A stretch of DNA of 64,000 nucleotides. It comes from Gordonia sp049847105 (GTDB taxonomy: Bacteria > Actinomycetota > Actinomycetes > Mycobacteriales > Mycobacteriaceae). Both the position numbers and the translations under genes were made by a program. Below, piece by piece: positions 7,458 through 14,527 of this stretch. Positions within the stretch are counted from its first letter, which is position 1. The number at the start of each line of letters is the position of its first letter. The notes below the pieces were generated by a model. The model saw only the letters and a program-made list of their open reading frames with translations, did no database searches and had not been told where the DNA came from. Where the stretch lies: the NCBI RefSeq assembly GCF_049847105.1, contig NZ_JBNCNS010000003.1:496001-560000 (forward strand). The letters run 5' to 3'.

Positions 7458-8620
7458 GTGGTTCGCTCGGCGACGACGCGGGCGGAGCGCTCGGCGGGCT
7501 GGTGATCGCCGACTTCGGCCGGGTGCTCGCCGGCCCCTACGCGACGATGCTGCTCGCCGACCTCGGCGCCGAGGTGATCAAGATCGAGCGACCCGGCTCG
7601 GGCGACGACACCCGCAGCTGGGGGCCGCCATGGGTCGGCGGTCCGGAAGCTGTTGAGTCGTCGTACTTCCTGTCGGTGAACCGTAACAAGCGGTCGGTCG
7701 CCCTCGACCTCACCGACCCGGACGGCCTCTCCGAGGCCCGACGAATCGTCGAGCGGGCCGACGTCGTCGTCGAGAACTTTCTGCCGGGGACGATGGACCG
7801 GTTGGGTCTGGGTTACGACGCTGTGCGCGAGTCCAACCCGGACATCGTCTACTGCTCGGTGACGGGGTTCGGTGGAGACAATCAGCTCCCCGGATACGAC
7901 CTGCTCATCCAGGCCGTCGGCGGTTTGATGAGCATCACGGGTCCCGACCCCGACCGCCCGACCAAGGTCGGCGTCGCGATGGTCGACGTCATCACCGGAT
8001 TGCATGCTGCGGTAGGTATTCTCGCGGCGTTGCGCCATCGAGATCGCACCGGCGAGGGACAGCGGATCGAGGTCAATCTGCTCTCGTCGTTGCTCTCGGC
8101 GCTGGTCAATCAGACATCGGGATATGTGGCGGCGGGGGTGGTGCCGCACGCCATGGGCAATCGGCATCCGAGCATCGCGCCCTACGAGGTCTTCGACACC
8201 GCCGACCGGCCACTGGTCCTCGCGGTCGGCAACGACCGTCAATTCGCCGCGCTCGTCGACGTTCTCGGCAGGCCGGAGCTGGCCTCGGACCCGCGTTTCG
8301 CCACCAACTCCGATCGGGTGGCCCATCGCACCGGGCTCGTCGACATCCTGAACTCGCTTCTCGCACAGGACACCGCCGACAACTGGTTCGCCAGGCTCAC
8401 CGGTGCTCGCGTGCCCTGCGGGCCGCTCAACGACATCGCCGACGCGATCGCGCTCGCCGAGCGACTCGGCCTCGCGCCGGTGGTGACCATCGACGACCCG
8501 CGACGTGACTCGCCGATCCGGCAGGTGGCCAACCCGATCCGGATGAGCACGACCCCGGCGACCTACCGGTCGGCGCCACCCCGCCTCGACGAACACGATC
8601 CGCTCGTCGACGCCGTCTGA
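7454..8620 (+). CDS. CaiB/BaiF (class III) CoA-transferase, probably glutarate CoA-transferase
   Basis: A 388-residue family III CoA-transferase. It opens GLVIADFGRVLAGPYATMLLADLGAEVIKIE, typical of the family, and carries the catalytic Asp at about residue 149 in LPGYDLLIQAVGG. The ORF begins with GTG overlapping the gcdH stop (GTGA). Pseudomonas and mammals pair glutaryl-CoA dehydrogenase with a CoA-transferase of this class that activates glutarate, so glutarate is the inferred acceptor. The CoA donor (perhaps succinyl-CoA) is not shown by the sequence. Confidence 0.83.
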   Translation: MSGSLGDDAGGALGGLVIADFGRVLAGPYATMLLADLGAEVIKIERPGSGDDTRSWGPPWVGGPEAVESSYFLSVNRNKRSVALDLTDPDGLSEARRIVERADVVVENFLPGTMDRLGLGYDAVRESNPDIVYCSVTGFGGDNQLPGYDLLIQAVGGLMSITGPDPDRPTKVGVAMVDVITGLHAAVGILAALRHRDRTGEGQRIEVNLLSSLLSALVNQTSGYVAAGVVPHAMGNRHPSIAPYEVFDTADRPLVLAVGNDRQFAALVDVLGRPELASDPRFATNSDRVAHRTGLVDILNSLLAQDTADNWFARLTGARVPCGPLNDIADAIALAERLGLAPVVTIDDPRRDSPIRQVANPIRMSTTPATYRSAPPRLDEHDPLVDAV

Positions 8621-8636
8621 GCTGTTCGCCCGTGCT

Positions 8637-9719
8637 CTACTCGTATCGCTCGATGCTGCTCTCGGCCAGCCGGGACAATCCCTCACGGATGTGGCGGGCC
8701 CAGATGCTGCCGATGCCCTCGACGGCCTGGAGGTCGGCGGCGCTCGTCGCGAGCAGGGCCTGCAGCGTCCCGAAGCTACGCACCAGACGGTCGATGTGCG
8801 CGAACTGCAGACGTGAGATCCGCGCCAGGAGCCGGTAACCGCGCGGGCTCATCGCGGTATCCTGGGCCTCGATGGTGGTCGGATACCCGAAAGCGCCCGC
8901 GAGCAGCGTGAGGTCGAGGAGATCGGCGTCGGACAACTGCTCGATGCTCTCGAGCGCCTGCCGGACCTCCTCGGTGCGCGCCGGCTCCGGGCTCGCGTAG
9001 TAGTCACGGACCAGTAGTTCGCGCATGGTGTCGTTGTCGCTGATCAGCTCTTCGAGTTGCAGGCTCACCTGGCGGCCGTTCACACCGAGTTCGAGGACAT
9101 ATTCCTCGATCTCGACCGACACCCGCCGAACCATCTCCATGCGCTGTGCGGTTGACATGGCATCTCGCAGCATCACGTAGTCCTCGATCTCGGCCCGCGA
9201 CAGTCCCGCGATGACCTCGTCGAGTCGGGTCTTGTACCGCTCGAGCGTCGCCAAGGCGACGTTGGCCCGCGACAGGATGGGGTCGGGGCTCTCGACCACG
9301 CGCCGCACGCCGTCGACGTAGACGCTCACGATCGACATCGACGCACTCACCGAGATCACGGGGTGGCCGATCTGGATGGCGGTGCGCTCGGCGGCACGAT
9401 GTCGGGTACCCGACTCCTCGGTCGGAATCGACGGATCCGGCACGAGCTGGACATTCGCCCGCACGATCCGCTTGCCGTCGGTGGAGAGGACGACGGCGCC
9501 GTCCATCTTGGCGAGCTCGCGCAGACGTGTCGGGGCGAACTCGACGTCGAGGTGGAATCCGCCGTCGCAGATCTTCTCGACGTCGGAATCGTGGCCGAGG
9601 ATGATCAAGGCGCCCGTCCCGCCGCGCAGGATGCGCTCGAGCCCATCGCGCAGACCGGTACCCGGGGCCACCCGTGCCAGGGTCTCCCTGGTCAGCTCCG
9701 ACTTCGCGATCTCGGCCAT
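8637..9719 (-). CDS. disA: DNA integrity scanning protein, diadenylate cyclase DisA
   Basis: A 360-residue DisA that makes c-di-AMP from two ATP and scans DNA for lesions. The DAC domain motifs are present: MDGAVVLSTDG with DGA at 73-75, and SGTRHRAAER with RHR at 106-108. The middle linker follows (TLERYKTRLDEVIAGLSRAEIEDYV). The C-terminal helix-hairpin-helix domain contains LQAVEGIGSIWARHIREGLSRLAE. The second of two tandem ATGs is used because it has the better spacing to AAAGGG. In this order disA and radA are usually neighbours; here a thioesterase gene on the other strand separates them. Confidence 0.93.
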   Translation of the reverse strand: MAEIAKSELTRETLARVAPGTGLRDGLERILRGGTGALIILGHDSDVEKICDGGFHLDVEFAPTRLRELAKMDGAVVLSTDGKRIVRANVQLVPDPSIPTEESGTRHRAAERTAIQIGHPVISVSASMSIVSVYVDGVRRVVESPDPILSRANVALATLERYKTRLDEVIAGLSRAEIEDYVMLRDAMSTAQRMEMVRRVSVEIEEYVLELGVNGRQVSLQLEELISDNDTMRELLVRDYYASPEPARTEEVRQALESIEQLSDADLLDLTLLAGAFGYPTTIEAQDTAMSPRGYRLLARISRLQFAHIDRLVRSFGTLQALLATSAADLQAVEGIGSIWARHIREGLSRLAESSIERYE

Positions 9720-9769
9720 CATGCCCTTTCCGGTCCCACCTCGTCGCATGGGTGACACCGCGTACGGAC

Positions 9770-9775
9770 TAGGGT
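9770..9775 (+). promoter_or_regulatory. -10 box for leaderless thioesterase transcript
   Basis: TAGGGT lies 8 nt before the GTG at 9784. No ribosome site precedes that codon, so a leaderless transcript is likely. Confidence 0.45.
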
Positions 9776-9783
9776 ATCGGGAC

Positions 9784-10332
9784 GTGAAGAGCGGTTTTGT
9801 GGTGCCCACCGACCTGGACCCCATCGAGCGTCATCCCAAGGCCGTCCGGCCGGGTGAGCCGATGAGGATGCACAACCCGATGTGTTACGGGTGTGGCGAG
9901 GATTCCCCGCACGGTCTGCATCTCGAGATGTATGCCGGGGAGGACTTCACGGTCACCGCGTCGATGACCGTCGAGACCCACTTCGAGGGTGGCCCCGGCG
10001 TGTTGCACGGCGGCATCCTGACCACGGCCTTCGACGACGTGATGGGGATGGCGCCGCTGCTCGTCGGGCCGTCGGCGGTCACCGTGCACATCGAGGTCGA
10101 CTTCCTCCGACCCATCCCGGTCGGATCGACCCTGGAGTTCCGCGCGACATTGCTCGGGCGGCAACGCCGCAAGCTCTACACCGAGGGCGTTGCGCACATC
10201 GGTGACCCCGATCAGCCGGTCGCGGCGGCCCACGCCATCTTCGTGTCGATCAACGCCCGCGAACACTTCGCCGAGCACATCGGCAAGAGTCAGCTCTCCG
10301 ACGAGTACAAACAACGACTGTCGCGTCCCTGA
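9784..10332 (+). CDS. Hotdog-fold thioesterase (PaaI-like)
   Basis: A 182-residue hotdog protein. The segment MCYGCGEDSPHGLHLEM is followed by TVETHFEGGPGVLHGGILTTAFDDVMG, in which HGG and the following acidic residue form the usual active-site helix. VDFLRPIPVGSTLEFRA is the conserved strand after it. Acyl-CoA thioester hydrolysis is the family activity; the acyl group is unknown. The GTG at 9784 was chosen because of the -10 box just upstream. It lies between disA and radA, divergent from the first and convergent with the second. Confidence 0.8.
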   Translation: MKSGFVVPTDLDPIERHPKAVRPGEPMRMHNPMCYGCGEDSPHGLHLEMYAGEDFTVTASMTVETHFEGGPGVLHGGILTTAFDDVMGMAPLLVGPSAVTVHIEVDFLRPIPVGSTLEFRATLLGRQRRKLYTEGVAHIGDPDQPVAAAHAIFVSINAREHFAEHIGKSQLSDEYKQRLSRP

Positions 10333-10338
10333 GCCCGT

Positions 10339-11718
10339 TCAGAACGGCGCGTCGACCACACTCGCCAGTCCGGCACGGACTGCCTGCTCGAGGTCGCCGA
10401 CGCGGGTGACCCGGATCCCGGACGGCAGGTTCTCGTCGGTACCCGCCGGGATGATCGCGTGGCGGAAACCGAGCCGTCGGGCCTCGGTCACCCGCCTCGC
10501 CACCGCGGACACCCGCCGCACCTCGCCGGCGAGCCCGACCTCGCCGATCGCCACCGTGGTGTGCGGGATGGGGGTGTTGTCGAGAACCGAACTCACCGAC
10601 AGCGCGATCGCGAGATCCGCGGCCGGCTCGGTGACGCGCATCCCGCCGACGGTCGCGAGGTAGACCTCCTGGTCGTTGAGGGGCGCACCGAGCCGGGCCT
10701 GCAGCACGGCCAGCACCATCGCCACGCGCGCCGAGTCCAGGCCGGAGACGGCACGCCGGGGAGTCGCCATGGTGCTCTTGTTGGCGAGCGCCTGGATCTC
10801 GCCGACCAGCGCGCGTTTGCCGTCCATCGTGACCATGGTGGTCGAACCCGTGACGTCGGCGTCGCGCTGATGGAGGAAGATCCCGGACGGGTCGGGTACC
10901 TGATGGATCCCGTCGTCGCGCTGCTCGAAGCAACCGACCTCGTCGGCGGCGCCGAAGCGGTTCTTGATGCCGCGCACCATCCGGAGGCTGGAATGCTTGT
11001 CGCCCTCGAAGGACAGGACGACGTCGACCAGATGCTCGAGCGAGCGAGGGCCGGCGACCGCCCCGTCTTTGGTGACGTGCCCGACGAGTACCACGGCGAT
11101 CCCGCGGTTCTTGGCCATCGACACCAATGCCGTTGTCACCGCACGGATCTGGGTGACGCCGCCGGTGACGCCGTCGGTTCCGGTCGCGACGACCGTCTGG
11201 ACCGAATCCACGACGACGAGTGACGGATTCACCTCGTCGACGTGGCCGAGGATGGTCGCGAGGTCGGATTCGGCCGCGAGATAGACGTTCTCGTGGACCG
11301 CGTCGGTGCGCTCGGCGCGCATCCGGACCTGGCCGGCCGACTCCTCGCCGGTGAGATAGAGGGCCTTCTGGCCGCGGTGTGCCCAGTGTTTGACCGTCTC
11401 GAGCAACAGGGTCGACTTGCCGACACCCGGCTCGCCCGCGAGCAGGATCACCGATCCGGGCACCACGCCACGCCCGAGGACGCGGTCGAGTTCTTCGATG
11501 CCGGTGGGGATCGCCACCGACGCGTTGGCATCGATCTCGGTGATCGGCCGGGCCGGGCTGGTGGGCGTGACGCCGCCGACCGCATTGCCACGGCCACCGA
11601 TCGTCGTGGCGGCCTCGTCGACCGTGCCCCATTCGCCGCAGTCCGGGCAGCGACCCACCCATTTTGCGACGGAATGCCCGCAGGCGCTGCAGCGGAAGGA
11701 CGACTTCGGTTTGGCCAC
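10339..11718 (-). CDS. radA: DNA repair protein RadA
   Basis: A 459-residue RadA/Sms recombination helicase that drives branch migration. Domains in order: a C4 zinc finger (Cys10, Cys13, Cys24, Cys27), a RecA-like ATPase with Walker A GEPGVGKST near residue 95, the RadA-specific KNRFG motif in RGIKNRFGAADEVG, and a C-terminal Lon-protease-like domain (residues about 300-455). Length is normal. The start is GTG, with TAGGCT ending 6 nt upstream, so the mRNA is probably leaderless. The neighbouring lpqE and carD genes match the mycobacterial order. Confidence 0.93.
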   Translation of the reverse strand: MAKPKSSFRCSACGHSVAKWVGRCPDCGEWGTVDEAATTIGGRGNAVGGVTPTSPARPITEIDANASVAIPTGIEELDRVLGRGVVPGSVILLAGEPGVGKSTLLLETVKHWAHRGQKALYLTGEESAGQVRMRAERTDAVHENVYLAAESDLATILGHVDEVNPSLVVVDSVQTVVATGTDGVTGGVTQIRAVTTALVSMAKNRGIAVVLVGHVTKDGAVAGPRSLEHLVDVVLSFEGDKHSSLRMVRGIKNRFGAADEVGCFEQRDDGIHQVPDPSGIFLHQRDADVTGSTTMVTMDGKRALVGEIQALANKSTMATPRRAVSGLDSARVAMVLAVLQARLGAPLNDQEVYLATVGGMRVTEPAADLAIALSVSSVLDNTPIPHTTVAIGEVGLAGEVRRVSAVARRVTEARRLGFRHAIIPAGTDENLPSGIRVTRVGDLEQAVRAGLASVVDAPF

Positions 11719-11724
11719 CCGGTC

Positions 11725-11730
11725 AGCCTA
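11725..11730 (-). promoter_or_regulatory. -10 box for leaderless radA transcript
   Basis: On the minus strand TAGGCT is followed after 6 nt by the radA GTG, with no ribosome site. Confidence 0.45.
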
Positions 11731-11742
11731 GTGAGGGCCCCC

Positions 11743-11793
11743 GACAGCCGTGCGAAGCGTGACAGCCGAAAGGAGAGCGACAGCCGAGAGAAG
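11743..11793. repeat. 18-bp tandem repeat between radA and lpqE
   Basis: Three units begin GACAGCCG at 11743, 11761 and 11779, an exact 18-bp period. The unit ends diverge. The array fills most of the short gap between the upstream region of radA and the 3' end of lpqE. No function is evident. Confidence 0.6.
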
Positions 11794-11796
11794 AGC

Positions 11797-12432
11797 TCAG
11801 TGCTCGACGGGCGGGGCCTCGGCCTGCCGGATCTTGTCCTGACGCGGCAGGGTGGTGCCCGAGTCGATCGGCGTGTCGACAGTGGCCTCGCCGGACTTCT
11901 CGAAGCGGAACTTCAGCGGCGTCGTGAGGCCGGGGGCGACCGAGTCGCCTGCTCCGGACAGCATCACCGTGAGGCGCTTCTCCTCGTCGGTGGACTGGAC
12001 GTTCTCGGGTTCGAGCAGCCCGACGGGCTTGCCGGCACGAAGCGCCTGTCCCGCAGCGATACTCGTGTCACCGGCGATGGTGACCTTGCCGCCGGCTGGA
12101 GCGTCGATGGCGACCAGCCGGTCGTTGAGGACGGGGTCCACATTGCTGATCACGAACGAGATCTCGAACGGACCGCCGTTGCCGAACACCTCGTCGGCCT
12201 TGTCGGTCGGGTACATGATCTGCACGTTCCGCAGCTGCATCGAACCGACGTTCGCCAGGTTGCCGTTGACGGCGGGTTCCTGGCTCGCCGTCTGCGAGAT
12301 CTGACCCGCACCGCACGCGGTGGTGCCGAGTGCGAGAGCGATGCCCGCCGCGGCGATCGCGGTCACCTTGGTCGTACGCCCCATGCGCGTACGGACAGCC
12401 GAACGCCGAGCGGTTTTCCGAAGCACTGACAC
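11797..12432 (-). CDS. lpqE: LpqE-like lipoprotein
   Basis: A secreted lipoprotein of about 211 residues. A twin-arginine-rich N-terminus (KTARRSAVRTRMGR) is followed by a hydrophobic stretch and the lipobox ALGTTAC with the lipid Cys at about residue 40. The mature part starts GAGQISQTASQEPAVNGN, which resembles M. tuberculosis LpqE (Rv3584). The gene position between radA and carD agrees. Its role at the envelope is unknown; the fold resembles copper-chaperone-like PCuAC proteins in overall pattern only. The GTG start is preceded by GGGAGG at 5 nt. A GTG two codons later is possible. Confidence 0.8.
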   Translation of the reverse strand: MSVLRKTARRSAVRTRMGRTTKVTAIAAAGIALALGTTACGAGQISQTASQEPAVNGNLANVGSMQLRNVQIMYPTDKADEVFGNGGPFEISFVISNVDPVLNDRLVAIDAPAGGKVTIAGDTSIAAGQALRAGKPVGLLEPENVQSTDEEKRLTVMLSGAGDSVAPGLTTPLKFRFEKSGEATVDTPIDSGTTLPRQDKIRQAEAPPVEH

Positions 12433-12482
12433 CCGTTCCTCCCAGGTATTCGAAAGGCCGATACGCACATGCGTGAACCCTG

Positions 12483-12499
12483 CACTACGCAGCGTAGTG
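12483..12499. promoter_or_regulatory. Perfect palindrome upstream of lpqE (candidate operator)
   Basis: CACTACGC and GCGTAGTG form perfect 8-bp arms around a single central base. On the minus strand the palindrome contains TACGCT, which fits a TANNNT -10 box about 50 bp before the lpqE start. It could be an operator over the lpqE promoter. The binding protein is unknown. Confidence 0.4.
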
Positions 12500-12706
12500 G
12501 GCGGCAACCGCAAAAGCCCGATCGGGTGTCGGATTGGTGCCGCCGGGGTTGGTGCGACGATGTGCCGGAGGGGGTTTCGGCAGTGCCTGTGTGTGGCCGA
12601 TCACGGCCCGGTTTGTGCTGGTCCGTCGCCCCGCGAGGTGTGGCCGGAGCGCACGGTACAGCGCGTTGACCTGCACCGTTGTGTGGGCCCTCTCGGACGC
12701 CCGTGC

Positions 12707-12712
12707 TAGACT
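12707..12712 (+). promoter_or_regulatory. Extended -10 box of carD
   Basis: TAGACT is preceded by TGC, giving the extended -10 motif TGN-TANNNT. It lies 27 bp before the carD start, leaving room for the ribosome site AAAGGGG at 12724-12730. No good -35 hexamer is seen at normal spacing, as is common for extended -10 promoters. Confidence 0.5.
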
Positions 12713-12739
12713 GGGTCTACTCGAAAGGGGCACGGAACA

Positions 12740-13228
12740 TTGAATTTCAAAGTTGGCGACACCGTTGTCTACCCACATCACGGTGCTGCTCGGGTCGAGG
12801 ACATCGTGACTCGGACCATCAAGGGCGAACAGATCGAATATCTCGTTCTCAAAGTTGCCGATGGTGACATGACCGTTCAGATCCCCTCGACAAAGCTGGA
12901 ATACGTCGGCGTTCGTGACGTCGTCGGCGCAGAGGGGCTCGGTGAGGTTTTCGAGGTGCTTCGCGCCCCGCATACCGAAGAGCCCACCAACTGGGCGCGC
13001 CGGTTCAAAGCGAACCAGGAAAAGCTCATCTCGGGCGACATCATCAAGGTCGCCGAGATCGTTCGTGACCTGTGGCGTCGCGAACAGGACCGTGGACTGT
13101 CGGCCGGTGAGAAGCGCATGCTGACCCGTGCCCGTCGCGTCCTGGTCGACGAGCTGTCGCTGGCGCAGAACACCGACGACGAGAAGGCGACCAGCATTCT
13201 CGACGAGGTGCTGGCCGCGGCGTCCTGA
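12740..13228 (+). CDS. carD: RNA polymerase-binding transcription factor CarD
   Basis: A 162-residue CarD that binds RNA polymerase beta subunit and stabilises open promoter complexes. The N-terminal Tudor-like RNAP-interaction domain begins NFKVGDTVVYPHHGAARVEDI. The C-terminal helical DNA-binding domain contains NWARRFKANQEKLISGDIIKVAEIVRDLW, with the conserved Trp that wedges the bubble. Identity to mycobacterial CarD is high. The start codon is TTG, 9 nt after AAAGGGG; no in-frame ATG or GTG fits the conserved N-terminus. In mycobacteria this gene is essential and precedes ispD, as here. Confidence 0.95.
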   Translation: MNFKVGDTVVYPHHGAARVEDIVTRTIKGEQIEYLVLKVADGDMTVQIPSTKLEYVGVRDVVGAEGLGEVFEVLRAPHTEEPTNWARRFKANQEKLISGDIIKVAEIVRDLWRREQDRGLSAGEKRMLTRARRVLVDELSLAQNTDDEKATSILDEVLAAAS

Positions 13229-13269
13229 CCCGTTGAATTGCACGTGACTGACATCCCGGCGGCGCCGGA

Positions 13270-14019
13270 ATGACGGTGAGTGTGGTCGTCCCGGCCGCGG
13301 GGTCTGGCACCCGGCTGGGTGAGGCGGTCCCGAAAGCCTTCGTCGATCTGGGTGGCGGAACGACCATTCTCGAACGCTGTGTCGACGGCATCCTGCGCGC
13401 AGGGGTTGCCGACACTGTCGTCGTGGTGGTTCCCGCCCACCTGATCGACGAGGCGACGCGCCTGGTCCCGAACGCCACGGTGGTCGCCGGTGGATCCCAT
13501 CGGTCCGAGTCCGTCCGGGCAGGCATCGCCGGTACCGACTCCGACATCGTGCTGGTCCATGACGCCGCGCGTCCCTTCACGCCGCCCGACGTGTTCCATC
13601 GGGTCGTCGCCGCCGTGCGTCACGGACATCTCGCCGTGGTCCCCGGACTGCCGGTTGCCGACACACTCAAAGAGGTCGAACCGGTGGCGGCCGGGCCGGG
13701 CACCGGAGAACCGGTGATCCGAACCGTCGATCGCGAACGTCTCCGTGCCATCCAGACCCCACAGGGCTTCACCCGCGCGGCGCTGATGCAGGCTCATGCC
13801 GACGCCTCCGGACTCGCCACCGACGATGCGGGGCTCGCCGAGCGTGCCGGGATTCCGGTCCACGTGGTCGCCGGTGATCCGCTGGCCATGAAGATCACCA
13901 CGCCCTGGGATCTCCGGATCGCACGTGACATCGTCGCGGAGACGTCCCCCGCTGGTCGAGTGGTCGACGAGCGTAGCGAGGAGACGTATCGAGACCACCT
14001 CACGGAGCCCCCCTCATGA
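13270..14019 (+). CDS. ispD: 2-C-methyl-D-erythritol 4-phosphate cytidylyltransferase IspD
   Basis: A 249-residue enzyme joining MEP and CTP in the non-mevalonate isoprenoid pathway. The nucleotide-binding motif VVVPAAGSGTRLG is at residues 5-17, VHDAARPF near residue 100, and the C-terminal VAGDPLAMKITTPWDLRIA is conserved. Catalysis needs the early Arg/Lys pair, both present (R15, K22). From about residue 228 the protein is encoded by a genomic palindromic-repeat unit (13951-13998), giving a non-native tail AGRVVDERSEETYRDH. The stop overlaps the ispF start by 4 nt (ATGA). Confidence 0.93.
   Translation: MTVSVVVPAAGSGTRLGEAVPKAFVDLGGGTTILERCVDGILRAGVADTVVVVVPAHLIDEATRLVPNATVVAGGSHRSESVRAGIAGTDSDIVLVHDAARPFTPPDVFHRVVAAVRHGHLAVVPGLPVADTLKEVEPVAAGPGTGEPVIRTVDRERLRAIQTPQGFTRAALMQAHADASGLATDDAGLAERAGIPVHVVAGDPLAMKITTPWDLRIARDIVAETSPAGRVVDERSEETYRDHLTEPPS
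13951..13998. repeat. Palindromic-repeat half unit inside ispD
   Basis: A 48-bp sequence starting GCTGGTCGAGTGG and ending CGTATCGAGACCAC matches one arm of the large hairpin at 39355-39459. It is translated in frame as the last part of IspD, so the repeat has become coding sequence. Confidence 0.75.
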
Positions 14020-14474
14020 GAGTCGGCATCGGTTCCGATGCGCACCGCGTCGACGCGGATGCGCCCTGCTGGATGGTCGGGCTGCACTTCCCCGATGCGC
14101 CCGGTTGCGAAGGTCATTCCGACGGTGACGTCGGCGCGCACGCCCTGTGTGACGCGGTGCTCTCGGCAGCCGGACTCGGCGATGTCGGCTCGGTGTTCGG
14201 GACAGGCCGTCCGGAATGGGCGGGCGTCTCCGGGGCGGCGATGCTGGAGCACGTTCGCCAACTCGTCACCGACGCCGGTTTCCACGTGGTGAACGCCGCG
14301 GTCCAGGTGATCGGCAACCAGCCGAAGATCGGACCTCGTCGTGACGAGGCCCAGCAGGTGCTGGGCGCGGCGCTCGGCGCACCCGTGTCGGTGTCGGCGA
14401 CCACCACCGACGGGCTGGGTATGACCGGTCGAGGCGAGGGCGTGGCGGCGGTCGCGACCGCGTTGCTCGACTGA
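14016..14474 (+). CDS. ispF: 2-C-methyl-D-erythritol 2,4-cyclodiphosphate synthase IspF
   Basis: A 152-residue enzyme cyclising CDP-ME 2-phosphate to MEcPP. The zinc-binding D-x-H is in IGSDAHRV near residue 8 and the third ligand is in CEGHSDGDVGAHALCDA near residue 35. The CMP-binding region is SATTTDGLGMTGRGEGVAA near the C-terminus. Length is normal. Four-base overlap with ispD indicates coupled translation, and the pair acts in consecutive parts of the MEP pathway. Confidence 0.95.
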   Translation: MRVGIGSDAHRVDADAPCWMVGLHFPDAPGCEGHSDGDVGAHALCDAVLSAAGLGDVGSVFGTGRPEWAGVSGAAMLEHVRQLVTDAGFHVVNAAVQVIGNQPKIGPRRDEAQQVLGAALGAPVSVSATTTDGLGMTGRGEGVAAVATALLD

Positions 14475-14513
14475 CCCGGGAGCCACCGGGGCCGAATGGC
14501 GAATCTGACCAGG

Positions 14514-14519
14514 TAGGAT
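14514..14519 (+). promoter_or_regulatory. -10 box for leaderless cysS transcript
   Basis: TAGGAT lies 8 nt before the GTG at 14528; no ribosome site intervenes. This supports the GTG over an upstream in-frame TTG that overlaps the box. Confidence 0.45.
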
Positions 14520-14527
14520 TGCTCGTC

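Larger units (their letters stand above)
12433..12739. other. lpqE–carD divergent promoter region
   Basis: This 307-bp gap holds no convincing gene. It contains a perfect 17-bp palindrome close to lpqE and an extended -10 box close to carD. The rest is ordinary GC-rich sequence. Confidence 0.6.
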
